Part shown: in pieces, positions 44,780-53,429 of the stretch
Position numbering within the stretch: position 1 is the stretch's first letter
Layout: the number at the start of each line of letters is the position of its first letter
Assembly (NCBI GenBank): GCA_017514765.1
Contig: JAFWIU010000010.1
Span: forward strand, 124,001-188,000
Origin: Candidatus Saccharimonadota bacterium
GTDB lineage: Bacteria > Patescibacteriota > Saccharimonadia > Saccharimonadales > Saccharimonadaceae
Length of the DNA stretch: 64,000 nucleotides
Direction: 5' to 3'
The notes under the pieces: model-generated
The model's database searches: none
Told to the model about the DNA's origin: nothing
The model's input: the letters and a program-made list of their open reading frames with translations, nothing else
Program-made: the position numbers and the translations under genes

Positions 44780-45362
44780 ATGTTTATATTCAAAAACGCA
44801 CTGATTTCTATTACCAGAAATAAAGGACGGAACATCCTAATTGGTATTACTATCATTAATCAGCGGCTTGGAACGATGCACTGAGGGGGACATAATCTTT
44901 GACGGTAAGAATTTGCGAGATATCAATCTAGACTATTATCGCAGTCACGAGATTGGCATTGTGTTCCAAAGTTATAATTTACTGCCGTTCATGACGGCGA
45001 GTGAGAACATCATCTTGTCGATGGATGCGAGCGGGATTAAAGTGGATGATAAGAAGAAGCGAGCGCTTGAATTAATGCGAAGTGTCGGACTCAAGGATTC
45101 CTATGCGAACCGCAAAGTGTTGAGGCTTTCCGGTGGGGAACAGCAAAGGGTCGCGATCGCAAGAAGCTTGTCTTATAATCCGAAAATGATTGTTGCGGAT
45201 GAGCCGACTGGGAATTTGGATAAACAGACTGAAGAGGAAATCCTTGAAATCTTTAAAGACCTGGCGTATAAGGACGGCAAATGCGTAATTATAGTTACGC
45301 ATTCCGCAAACGTTTGCAACCAAGCCGATAAAGTTTATGACCTTAAAAAAGTGAAGAGCTAG
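44780..45362 (+). pseudogene. chimeric remnant of a MacB/LolD-type ABC transporter
   Basis: An ATG at 44780 with an AAAGG site opens the N-terminus of an ABC permease (MFIFKNALISITRNKGRNIL IGITI, about 27 codons). The sequence then joins, in another frame, an ATPase that begins just after its Walker A (LLSLISGLERCTEGDIIFDG). The ATPase keeps the Q-loop, LSGGEQQRVAIARSL and Walker B (MIVADEPTGNLD), but has no P-loop, so it cannot bind ATP normally. A deletion between two transporter genes is the simplest origin. Confidence 0.75.
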
Positions 45363-45365
45363 ACA

Positions 45366-45387
45366 ACAAAAAATCCCCTCAGGGATC
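45366..45387 (-). terminator. terminator of tRNA-Leu
   Basis: ATCCC-TGAG-GGGAT then six T on the minus strand, immediately after CCA. Confidence 0.75.
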
Positions 45388-45474
45388 TGGTGGGCGAAGA
45401 GGGAATCGAACCCTCATGGTATTGCTACCATTGGATTTTGAGTCCAACGCGTCTACCAATTCCGCCATTCGCCC
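45388..45474 (-). tRNA. tRNA-Leu (anticodon CAA)
   Basis: Minus-strand cloverleaf: acceptor GGGCGAA pairing with TTCGCCC, D-arm GGCGGAATTGGTAGACGC, anticodon arm TTGGA-CTCAAAA-TCCAA, long variable arm TGGTAGCAATACCA, T-loop GGTTCGATTCC, encoded CCA. The long variable arm and CAA anticodon make it Leu (UUG). Confidence 0.96.
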
Positions 45475-45506
45475 GTGGCTTCATTATAGCATAAAATGGC
45501 AAAATA

Positions 45507-45515
45507 TGCTATAAT
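45507..45515 (+). promoter_or_regulatory. extended -10 promoter of the sortase gene (leaderless)
   Basis: TGCTATAAT, 6 nt before the ATG at 45522. Confidence 0.7.
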
Positions 45516-45521
45516 TATACT

Positions 45522-46721
45522 ATGAATTCAGAAAACGGTGGGCAGTCTTCGAACGACCTGGCTCGCCAGGCCGCAGCTCAAATCGCCAGGAAGAAAGTTT
45601 TGGCGGCTTATGCTGCTGGGGCGCGAAAATCCGCACTGGCCAATAGTGCCGAAAGCGGGAAATTGAGAGAAGAACCCGTTACAACGCAGATAAACTCTGA
45701 GTCTTGGAAAAAATACCACTCAGCTTGGCAGAGTTACTATCAGAAGTATTATAATGATTATTATTCTAAGGCTGCACAAGATTACATCGCTAAGGAGCGC
45801 CTAAAAGATGCCCGCGAAAAAGCTGAAGAAGAAGAGATTCTTAGTTCTATTACGAAGTTTAGCAAGAAGTCTGGTAGAACAGCGGGGTTATCGCTGGAAT
45901 CTACTGGTAATGTGCCAGAAGATGACACTACGATAGGAGGTAGATTAAAACACAGAATCCGTGCTAAGGCGACCGAGAGTGCTAAGCAAACACGTCGGAA
46001 ACGTAAATTCGTGCCAATTTTGGCTGGGGTTTTCGTGGTGCTTTTGATACTGTTCTTGCAATATAACAGATTAATCTTTGCGCCAATTATGGCTTATGTA
46101 TCGCCTGGAAACGCTCCGGTGTCAGGAATTGACGCAATTGATCCAACCGTAACACAAACGGTTTCTGCGGACCCACGTTTGATTATTCCGAAATTAAATG
46201 TTGATGTACCAATTCGATTCGAGGTACCTCTCAGCGGTGTCATGGATGCAATGGCTGACGGGGTAGCACACTATCGTATAGCGGGTGCTTCGGCTTATCC
46301 TGGCGAAATCGGCAATTTCGTGATTACTGGTCATTCGGCAGGGGATGTATATAGTTCCAATCAGTATAAATACATCTTCTCTGGGCTTGAGAGATTGGAG
46401 GACGGTGATTTGATATACGTAAACTATAATTCAGTACGTTATACTTACCGTGTAGTACGCAAACAGATTATCGATCCAAGTAACGTCGCTGCATTAGTGA
46501 TGGATACCGACAAGCCACTCCTCACTCTGGTCACATGTACACCACTTGGTACCTCTAGAAACCGCCTGTTAGTGACTGCCGAACAGATTTCACCAAGTTA
46601 TGACGGTGCATCTGAAGCCGACAAGGTTACCCCAGTAATCGATAGCGCAATGAATGATACGCTACCGTCCAACGAACCATCCTTCTTCGAAGGAATGTGG
46701 AATTTCCTAACTGGCCAATAA
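45522..46721 (+). CDS. sortase with long cytoplasmic N-terminal region
   Basis: 399 residues. Residues 1-160 are hydrophilic, Ala/Lys/Tyr-rich and probably helical, cytoplasmic; membrane helix 163-181; sortase domain 215-357 with His271 (FVITGHSAG), Cys339 (TLVTCTPLG) and Arg348 (SRNRLLVTAEQ). Full triad, so active. Most sortases have a short N-tail; this one of about 160 residues is unusual. Its likely substrates are the TPxTG proteins at 14-23 kb, although no substrate is adjacent. Confidence 0.92.
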   Translation: MNSENGGQSSNDLARQAAAQIARKKVLAAYAAGARKSALANSAESGKLREEPVTTQINSESWKKYHSAWQSYYQKYYNDYYSKAAQDYIAKERLKDAREKAEEEEILSSITKFSKKSGRTAGLSLESTGNVPEDDTTIGGRLKHRIRAKATESAKQTRRKRKFVPILAGVFVVLLILFLQYNRLIFAPIMAYVSPGNAPVSGIDAIDPTVTQTVSADPRLIIPKLNVDVPIRFEVPLSGVMDAMADGVAHYRIAGASAYPGEIGNFVITGHSAGDVYSSNQYKYIFSGLERLEDGDLIYVNYNSVRYTYRVVRKQIIDPSNVAALVMDTDKPLLTLVTCTPLGTSRNRLLVTAEQISPSYDGASEADKVTPVIDSAMNDTLPSNEPSFFEGMWNFLTGQ

Positions 46722-46729
46722 AGTAGCGT

Positions 46730-48151
46730 TTATTTAGCGATTAACCATTCTCGCACGAGATTGTCGTCGCTAAAATAATAGAGCCATTTATCACTGGTGA
46801 TAGTGACTGGGAAATGACTGGAAACGTTGTGAGCGATGATGCGACGGTTGAGTCCATCGAAGTCATAGACGATCAAATCGCCGTTTGATACGGTATACAG
46901 CATGTCGTTATCAAGCCGGCCAAAATGGTCTTCGATTTCCCATTGACGCACTGAGTTGGCTTCGAAATCTAGCGTAGCTATTGTGAGATCCTTAATCAGC
47001 ATAAGGTATTCACCGTTGTGACCAACTTCGATATCTTCAGGCGAGAAGGAAAGTTCATAGTTAGATATCGCATCTTCATAGTTATCGTTTTGATGAACAG
47101 TGACGATATTATTATCTAACACTGCAATATATTTAGAATCATAAAACTTACCGATCGCAACTTGAACCGGAGCACTAGTCTTCTCGAGGACGGTTGCTTC
47201 GCGGTCTCCTAGCTTCAGGTAGCCTACGTAATATCCCTGAGTGTCTTCCGACGATTCGGTTAGGTGTTGCTGGGCTGAAAAGACAATTTCGTTATTGTAG
47301 TGATCAAAATCAACCACACCTTCAACGAGCACTGCGGAAAGCGAGCGACCAGAAACATCAATCTTGTGCAGATTATGATTCTGGATAGCGATAAGATTGT
47401 TGGAATTATTGTCGAGGATCTCAATGCGGGAGAAATCTGCGCCAAATTCTTTAGTTAAGTTAATGCTTTTGGTGACATTATTGATATCGAGTAGGACCCA
47501 CTCTGTAGATTCACCACTGCGTGTTTTGATGAGAACATGAGAAGCATCATAATCCCAATCTAAATCAAGTATTTCACCAGTGAATAAACCGACTTTGGCG
47601 TCATCAGCCAAGCTAACGCTTGAGAATAATTCGGAAACATTAATCTTGCGTGGTGTGGGATTGTCGGTATCCAGATTAAGATAGGTCCACTCCGAAGTAT
47701 TATTAATAAGCAGAACCGCATTGTGATCGGAAGAAATCGAGGCGCTAGTATATTTACTAGTGTCAATAATTGATTCTAACTGGCGTTTTTGTAGGAATAA
47801 TCTGGGGTAATGTAGTCGGTAGAGTAGTCCCTCAGCAATATTGACTTCTTTGGACCATGAATCATATCCTTCCTTAGTCAGTTTTACGGTGTGAGAACCG
47901 CTGGCGAGAATTTTGGAAGAATTGGTGCGTTCGAGCCATGAAGAAGCTTGGTCATCGATTTCAACACTGGCGCCTGTAGGTACAGAGGAGATTTGCAACA
48001 TGCCATTACGTTCTATTTCAAAATTCGAGTTAAGCCAATAGCCAGAAACGAGTAGGGCTAATACAATTACCGTTATAATAACAGCAACTACCATGAATGC
48101 TTCAGAAACGATAACTTTAATATTTTGCTTCTTGAGATAATCCGGATTCAT
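46730..48151 (-). CDS. membrane-anchored PEGA-domain protein with propeller-like region
   Basis: 473 residues. N-terminal membrane helix (about 19-41), PEGA domain (about 50-110: LQISSVPTGASVEIDDQ..SGSHTVKLTKEGYDSWSKEV), then a repeat-rich beta region (VLLINNTSEWTYLNLD; ILDLDWDYDASHVLIKT; ..) likely to form a beta-propeller facing outside. Found in envelopes of many Gram-positive-like bacteria; function undefined. Convergent with the sortase gene, 8 nt apart. Confidence 0.75.
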   Translation of the reverse strand: MNPDYLKKQNIKVIVSEAFMVVAVIITVIVLALLVSGYWLNSNFEIERNGMLQISSVPTGASVEIDDQASSWLERTNSSKILASGSHTVKLTKEGYDSWSKEVNIAEGLLYRLHYPRLFLQKRQLESIIDTSKYTSASISSDHNAVLLINNTSEWTYLNLDTDNPTPRKINVSELFSSVSLADDAKVGLFTGEILDLDWDYDASHVLIKTRSGESTEWVLLDINNVTKSINLTKEFGADFSRIEILDNNSNNLIAIQNHNLHKIDVSGRSLSAVLVEGVVDFDHYNNEIVFSAQQHLTESSEDTQGYYVGYLKLGDREATVLEKTSAPVQVAIGKFYDSKYIAVLDNNIVTVHQNDNYEDAISNYELSFSPEDIEVGHNGEYLMLIKDLTIATLDFEANSVRQWEIEDHFGRLDNDMLYTVSNGDLIVYDFDGLNRRIIAHNVSSHFPVTITSDKWLYYFSDDNLVREWLIAK

Positions 48152-48243
48152 ATTTATATATAGTATAGCATATTATCCTAAAATTAACTCTTGCATTTTA
48201 AAATAAACAATAGTATGATAGATATAAGAATAAGCGAGGTAAT

Positions 48244-49134
48244 ATGCAAAAAACGGAAGGTGTAGCAAAATCCACACAACGCAAAACACAGAGTTCCACC
48301 ACTCTGAATCGAAGATATGTTCAACGTCCCACTAGCGCGTCGAGTACGACCGTGAATGTTAGACGCAGTCCTAGAATCCAGCATTTCAGGGTTGAGACAG
48401 CTGGTAACACGACTACAGCTAGTACGTCCAATACCACTAGGCTCGCGCAGAGTACTAGGGAAGTACAGAAGCACCCCTTGCAAACCTCCGCAATTAATAA
48501 GATGCAAGCGATTCGTTCACAACAAACAACAGCTGGTGGGCAGAAAGGTCAGAAAATGACAGCGAAAGAAATCAAAAATCAAGCAATTCAACAGGCTTTA
48601 GCAAGTGCTATCACAGTTGACCAGACTAGTAATGCCCAGAAGAAAAGCAAAAGGCAAATAAAAGGTATGCGCTTCGGAGTTGGTCGCGTGGTATTAGCTC
48701 TGTCATGTGCTGCGATAGCGGTATTAGCGATTGTTTATTTCGTTAATCTAAATATGCCAGATTTATCCTTAAGAGTGGCGGCGATGCAGACTGGTATTAA
48801 TGCTTCTTATCCAGGTTATATACCGAGAGGGTATGTGGTTTCGAGTATTACCTCAGAAAGCAAAAAGATTATACTCGATTTTAAGAATAGTAGTGAAGAT
48901 CATACCTTCACCTTGACGGAAGAGGCTTCGTCATGGGATTCTAACGCTTTATTAAATAATTATGTCAAAGAATCTTTCGGTGAGGGATATAAAACCATCA
49001 AGGAACAGGGATTAACTATTTATATCAATGGAAGTAATGCTGCATGGGTGAATGGTGGCGTGATTTATAAGATTAATGCCGAGGGGGATGTTTTGACCAA
49101 CAAACAGATTTGTTCAATCGCTACTTCCTTGTAG
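48244..49134 (+). CDS. single-pass membrane protein with DUF4367-like outer domain
   Basis: 296 residues. Cytoplasmic Ser/Thr/Arg/Gln-rich low-complexity region (1-135), membrane helix (about 146-168), outer domain (YPGYIPRGYVVSSITSESKKIILDFKN .. LTIYINGSNAAWVNGGVIYKI), resembling DUF4367 domains of anti-sigma-like and sporulation proteins. GCGAGG site. Role unknown. Confidence 0.68.
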   Translation: MQKTEGVAKSTQRKTQSSTTLNRRYVQRPTSASSTTVNVRRSPRIQHFRVETAGNTTTASTSNTTRLAQSTREVQKHPLQTSAINKMQAIRSQQTTAGGQKGQKMTAKEIKNQAIQQALASAITVDQTSNAQKKSKRQIKGMRFGVGRVVLALSCAAIAVLAIVYFVNLNMPDLSLRVAAMQTGINASYPGYIPRGYVVSSITSESKKIILDFKNSSEDHTFTLTEEASSWDSNALLNNYVKESFGEGYKTIKEQGLTIYINGSNAAWVNGGVIYKINAEGDVLTNKQICSIATSL

Positions 49135-49154
49135 TATAGAGAATTAGCAAATAA

Positions 49155-49183
49155 ATAGCATCACTAGTGAGTGATGCTGTTTT
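49155..49183. terminator. bidirectional terminator between the DUF4367-like gene and gltX
   Basis: AGCATCACT-AGTG-AGTGATGCT hairpin followed by GTTTTAT. Confidence 0.8.
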
Positions 49184-49201
49184 ATAGTTCTGGTGGTTTA
49201 G

Positions 49202-50641
49202 CTAGATAGCTCTTGCTACCGCATTGAGTCTAGCTAGGGAAGTATCACGCCCAAGAACTGACATAGTAAGATTAAGAGCAGGGCTGAACGGTGCAAAGCT
49301 AAGTGACAACCGAATCAAACTAAAGAGCTCAGCTGGCTTCCTGTCGGTATCTTGAAGTAATTGGTTCAAAACATCTTGTAATGAATCGGCATCCCAATGA
49401 GATAATGCGGAAAGCCGAGCTATTGAAGTCTTGAGCAGTTCTTCCAGTTCGGACTCCGAAAGTTTCTTGAGGAATTTATTATTTGTGATCATGTCCAGAT
49501 CAATTTCGGGGTCGGCAAAGAAGTAGCCGGTCATACTACGTAAGTCTGATAGAGTCTTGAGACGATCATAAATAATGGCAAGGACTTGTTTTCTATACTC
49601 ATCAGTGTGATTGTGGGCGGTTTCTGGCCAGAAGCCACCAGAGCGCTCATAGAGGGCATTAACACCTTGTTCGTCCATGATACGACGCAACCATTGACCA
49701 TTCATCCATAGGAGCTTAGTCTCATCATAGCGGGCTCCAGAGGTTTGGATACGGTCAAGTGAAAAGGCTTTGATAAGTTCGTCCTTAGTATAGATTTCCT
49801 GTTCAGTACCATCATTCCATCCTAAACAAGCTAGGTAGTTCAACATAGCTTCGGGCAGAACACCATCGTCGCGATACTCGGTTACTGATTTGGCACCATC
49901 ACGCTTACCCAGCTTTTTATTGCCTTGAGGAGCTAGGATGTGTGGCAAGGATACCAGCTTCGGACGTTTAATACCCAGTGCATCGTACAGAGCTAAGTAA
50001 TTCGGAGTACTGGAAAGGTATTCCACGCCGCGCATTACATGGGTGACGCCCATCTCAGCATCATCAACAATGTGAGCGAAATTATAAGTCGGGAAACCGT
50101 CTTTTTTGATTAATACAATATCATCTTGTACTTCAGGTCCAGCGTGCATATCGCCCATCACTTCATCATGCCACTGATACTCTTTAGGCTCTGCCTTAAA
50201 TCTAAGTGGAATGCCTGGCTCCCATTCCGGAGTGTTGTCTGGACGGTAGTTACGATAGAGAAATGGTGTCTTGTTGGCGTTGCATTCTTGGCGGTATTGT
50301 TCAATTTGAGTTGACGGGGTGGGATCAGCATAGGCGCGACCAGACGCGATAAGTTTACGAGCATACTTGTGATAAATCGCTTTGCGTTCACTCTGAAAGT
50401 ATGGTGCGTGAGGGCCGCCCACAATGGGTCCTTCGTCCCAGTTTAGTCCTAACCACTCTAGCGTGTCTTCAATTAATTCTGTAGCACCCTCAACATATCG
50501 CTCTCGATCGGTATCTTCGATGCGCAAAATCATTTTACCGTTCTGCTGTTTGGCTAAGAGGTAAGGATAAATCGCAGAGCGGACATTACCGATGTGGATA
50601 TAGCCGGTTGGACTCGGCGCAAACCTTGTAACTGTTTCCAT
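49202..50641 (-). CDS. gltX: glutamyl-tRNA synthetase (probably non-discriminating)
   Basis: 479 residues, class I. HIGH-type motif PSPTGYIHIGN, MILRIEDTDRERYVEGA, KMSKS-type KKLGKRDGA, C-terminal helical anticodon-binding domain. Because GatCAB is encoded at 8.4-12 kb, this enzyme likely also charges tRNA-Gln with Glu (inference; the discriminating residue was not judged). Leaderless: minus-strand TGATATAAT 7 nt before the ATG. Confidence 0.95.
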   Translation of the reverse strand: METVTRFAPSPTGYIHIGNVRSAIYPYLLAKQQNGKMILRIEDTDRERYVEGATELIEDTLEWLGLNWDEGPIVGGPHAPYFQSERKAIYHKYARKLIASGRAYADPTPSTQIEQYRQECNANKTPFLYRNYRPDNTPEWEPGIPLRFKAEPKEYQWHDEVMGDMHAGPEVQDDIVLIKKDGFPTYNFAHIVDDAEMGVTHVMRGVEYLSSTPNYLALYDALGIKRPKLVSLPHILAPQGNKKLGKRDGAKSVTEYRDDGVLPEAMLNYLACLGWNDGTEQEIYTKDELIKAFSLDRIQTSGARYDETKLLWMNGQWLRRIMDEQGVNALYERSGGFWPETAHNHTDEYRKQVLAIIYDRLKTLSDLRSMTGYFFADPEIDLDMITNNKFLKKLSESELEELLKTSIARLSALSHWDADSLQDVLNQLLQDTDRKPAELFSLIRLSLSFAPFSPALNLTMSVLGRDTSLARLNAVARAI

Positions 50642-50662
50642 ACTGATTATTATATCACAATA

Positions 50663-51751
50663 CTAGATAAATTCTTCATCATCATCTTCGTCATCGTCTT
50701 CGTCGCGCTTAGCAAGGATAAAGAAAATAATGCCAGCAGTAGCAGCAGTCACTGCTGTAGCGGCGAGTCCAATAGGAAGTGAGGAGCCGCTCTCGGTAAT
50801 GTTGGTCTGAGTAGTAACCGTGACGCCTTGAGCTGGAGCGTAGGAAGCTCTGTTGTCACCGGCACTAACCTCGGTGGTAGTTGTGTTAGCGTTTGAGGTA
50901 GAAGTGCGAACCGTATTAACCGTCGTGCCATTATGCCCACTGATACCGGTGCCAGTGCTAGAATTAGCGCCTGTATATGTAGCAACTGTATTACTTGAGT
51001 CAACATCAGTATTGGGTGTGGCTGGGTCAGTTGGAGTGATGGGGTTATAGCCAGGGTCAGATGAATTCTCTTCGATAGTGCCAGTAACTACACTAATAAT
51101 CACTGTGTTGAGGTAAGTACCGGCTGGTTTCTCGGCGTTGGCTTTGGCGCCAAAGTAAACACTTTGAACGCCGCTCTTAGTACCTGAATTAGCTTTCAAA
51201 ATAGTGATAGGCGTTGCAGTACTGGTTGTGAGCGGGTAGTAATTGCTACTTTCATTACCGGCGTCGGTTTCACCATAGGTGCGGCCGTCGTTAGCATTTG
51301 AAGCGTTCTTGAGGGAATATCCCCAATTATTTACTGGGAATGCGCCACGCGTGGTACTGCTAGACACCGTAGGGATATAGTAGGACGAACCAAGCATGGT
51401 ATGAGTAAGATTGGTGTCGTCCCTAGAATACATTGAGGCAGTAAAACCGTTCGCTACGTTAGTATTAATATCAACCACTACGGTGTTACGTAGGAATTCA
51501 TTAATATTGCCGGTAGCACCAGCAGAGGGAGTGGTGACTGCTACGGCGATGGAATCCTGTACGTTGATTTGGAAAGTAGCATTAGCAGTATCGCTAGCAG
51601 AAGCCTCGTCAGCTGGTATAGAAGATAGGCTCAGAATCGCACCGCAAGCAAACAGAAGCGATGCTAGAAACATGCCCGCCCAGGCTTTCTTATAATATGT
51701 TGCTTCAAGCATTAACGCCCGAAAGCTTTTGTGAGATTCGTTTTTATTCAT
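50663..51751 (-). CDS. secreted Ser/Thr-rich surface protein with acidic cytoplasmic tail
   Basis: 362 residues. Signal segment (AGMFLASLLFACGAILSLSSIPA), beta-rich domain (ATFQINVQDSIAVAVTTPSAGATGNINEFLRNTVVVDINTN), Thr/Asn/Ser-rich stalk (about 230-320), membrane helix (LPIGLAATAVTAATAGIIFFIL) and tail KRDEDDDEDDDEEFI. No TPxTG motif, and the tail is acidic rather than basic, so it is probably membrane-held and not a sortase substrate. The 5' leader contains AAAGGTCAT, like the sortase substrates. Confidence 0.78.
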   Translation of the reverse strand: MNKNESHKSFRALMLEATYYKKAWAGMFLASLLFACGAILSLSSIPADEASASDTANATFQINVQDSIAVAVTTPSAGATGNINEFLRNTVVVDINTNVANGFTASMYSRDDTNLTHTMLGSSYYIPTVSSSTTRGAFPVNNWGYSLKNASNANDGRTYGETDAGNESSNYYPLTTSTATPITILKANSGTKSGVQSVYFGAKANAEKPAGTYLNTVIISVVTGTIEENSSDPGYNPITPTDPATPNTDVDSSNTVATYTGANSSTGTGISGHNGTTVNTVRTSTSNANTTTTEVSAGDNRASYAPAQGVTVTTQTNITESGSSLPIGLAATAVTAATAGIIFFILAKRDEDDDEDDDEEFI

Positions 51752-51767
51752 TTACATATGACCTTTA
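51752..51767 (-). promoter_or_regulatory. AAAGGTCAT box and start-stop codon pair before the surface gene
   Basis: Reading the minus strand: AATTAAAGGTCATATGTAAATG. AAAGGTCAT (51758-51766) is followed by ATG-TAA, then the gene's ATG. A ribosome using AAAGG would meet a one-codon ORF just before the true start. Confidence 0.45.
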
Positions 51768-51905
51768 ATTGTCCTGTATTTATATTAGCATAAGAAAAAT
51801 TATAAGTAAATAGATTTTTAGAAAAATAGCCCGTAATGCATAAAAACTGTGGAAAAAACTTATGTTTTTGTATATAATTAATAGTAGCTTAATTTGGAGC
51901 AATTG

Positions 51906-53201
51906 ATGGATACAAACAATCACATAGTAACAAATGAAGAACTCGCATCGGCTTTCGGTGGTGCTGTGCCACAAACACCCGTTGCTAGCAGCAATAATGG
52001 TGCGGGGATTCCTGATAAACAGGCTAAGAAACCTACGAAGAAGCAAAAATGGGATAAACTAACGATCGCTTTCTATGTAATCGGTGGGCTGGGGATAGCT
52101 GGAGGCGTAACAATGTTACTGTTTAGTTTGTTAACTATGCCAGAAACAGTCGGTTCAGTACGGTATCCTGATTTGACGAAAAAAGAGAGTGGGGAAAAGG
52201 TATATAGCAATTTAACCGGTGAAGTACTGGCAGATGCTTCACTAAAGAATGCCCCAGCTTACTGTATTCAGACACCCAATGGGACCGATGGCGCACGTCC
52301 GCACGCCGGGCTTAATCAAGCTGGAGTAATATTTGAAGCAATCGCAGAAGCAGGTATCACCCGTTTTGCGGCAATTTATCAAAATCCAACCGCATCGATC
52401 ATCGGACCAATCCGCTCTTTGCGAATATACTATTTGCAATGGGATACACCGTTCGATTGTACGATTGTGCACGCTGGTGGTTCGGGAGATGCTTTGGCTG
52501 CCGTGTCGCGTGGTTACAAAAACTTAGATGAAAACTACAGCTACATGTATCGTGGTACCTACGGCAGTAGGTTATGGAATAATTTGTTTACCACAGCTGG
52601 TAATTTGCGACGTTTCAGCGAAGACAATAACTATACTACTTCAGAGATTAAGGGGTTTGCCAGGATGACACCGGAAGAAAGCGAACGAAGCCGCATTGAT
52701 GAATTAGTGATAGAAAAGCTCAATATTGTAAAGCCTAGCACGAAAAACACTGCGGAGTTAAAGCCGGCGGTAGCAAATATTAGTTTTCGGTTAGGTGGCT
52801 GGGGAGATTTTAATGTTAATTATCAATATGACGCTACTTCCAATAAGTATTTGAGGAGTTACGAATCTGGTAGTCAGCATCAAGTCTACAGCTGTCCTGA
52901 AGGGGATGGTGGTGGTAACCCAGAAGATTCTTGCAACTTAACCCAGATGACACCTTCAGTAGTAATTGCAATGATGGTATCAGAACGTCGCGCCGCCGAT
53001 AACTATCATGAGGACATCGATGTGATTGGCATGGGTGATGCTTATATTTTCCAAAACGGCGTGGCTCTAAGTGGTACTTGGAAGAAAGATTCTACAGAGT
53101 CGCAAATCCAATTCCTGGATTCGGATAATAAAGAAATACGCCTAGCGCCTGGTCAGACTATGATTACGGCGGTCCCAAATTACGGAAGTGTTGCATTTTA
53201 A
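51906..53201 (+). CDS. DUF3048 (YerB-like) membrane-anchored protein
   Basis: 431 residues, start ATG 51906 (GGAG 6 nt upstream; the TTG at 51894 lies before that site). Membrane helix about 52-75, then DUF3048: ARPHAGLNQAGVIFEAIAEAGITRFAAIYQN, IGPIRSLRIYYLQWDTPFDCTIVHAGGS, and C-terminal LAPGQTMITAVP. Family function is unknown (YerB in Bacillus is a lipoprotein); here a membrane helix replaces the lipobox. Confidence 0.85.
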   Translation: MDTNNHIVTNEELASAFGGAVPQTPVASSNNGAGIPDKQAKKPTKKQKWDKLTIAFYVIGGLGIAGGVTMLLFSLLTMPETVGSVRYPDLTKKESGEKVYSNLTGEVLADASLKNAPAYCIQTPNGTDGARPHAGLNQAGVIFEAIAEAGITRFAAIYQNPTASIIGPIRSLRIYYLQWDTPFDCTIVHAGGSGDALAAVSRGYKNLDENYSYMYRGTYGSRLWNNLFTTAGNLRRFSEDNNYTTSEIKGFARMTPEESERSRIDELVIEKLNIVKPSTKNTAELKPAVANISFRLGGWGDFNVNYQYDATSNKYLRSYESGSQHQVYSCPEGDGGGNPEDSCNLTQMTPSVVIAMMVSERRAADNYHEDIDVIGMGDAYIFQNGVALSGTWKKDSTESQIQFLDSDNKEIRLAPGQTMITAVPNYGSVAF

Positions 53202-53210
53202 AAACGTGTG

Positions 53211-53219
53211 TGCTATAAT
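53211..53219 (+). promoter_or_regulatory. extended -10 promoter of tRNA-Glu
   Basis: TGCTATAAT (TATAAT 53214-53219), predicted start about 53226, 88 nt before the tRNA. Confidence 0.65.
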
Positions 53220-53224
53220 GAGGT

Positions 53225-53252
53225 TACGGACCTAACCCCCCTTAGGTCCGTA
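53225..53252 (+). terminator. 11-bp hairpin at the transcription start (terminator or 5' cap hairpin)
   Basis: TACGGACCTAA (53225-53235), loop of six C, TTAGGTCCGTA (53242-53252). Lies 24 nt after the DUF3048 stop, so it can end that transcript, and at +1 of the tRNA promoter, so it can be the 5' end of the tRNA precursor. Confidence 0.65.
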
Positions 53253-53313
53253 TCTTGTATATGGTTCGGTACTTGTTTTGCTCGTACTGGAATCGATGTT
53301 CGTTATTTAGCTT

Positions 53314-53390
53314 GGTTCCGTCGTCTAGTGGTCTAGGACGTCTGGTTCTCATCCAGAAAATCGCGGGTTCGACTCCCGCCGGAATCACCA
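53314..53390 (+). tRNA. tRNA-Glu (anticodon CTC)
   Basis: Acceptor GGTTCCG with CGGAATC (one G-U), D-arm GTCTAGTGGTCTAGGAC, anticodon arm TCTGG-TTCTCAT-CCAGA, T-arm CGCGGGTTCGACTCCCGC, encoded CCA. Reads GAG. Confidence 0.96.
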
Positions 53391-53394
53391 AAGA

Positions 53395-53428
53395 ATAAAA
53401 AGAAGGCCCGAAGGGTCTTATTTTTATT
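53395..53428 (+). terminator. terminator of tRNA-Glu
   Basis: AATAAAAAGAAGGCCC-GAA-GGGTCTTATTTTTATT hairpin with T-run. Near copy of the one at 12064-12092. Confidence 0.88.
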
Positions 53429-53429
53429 C

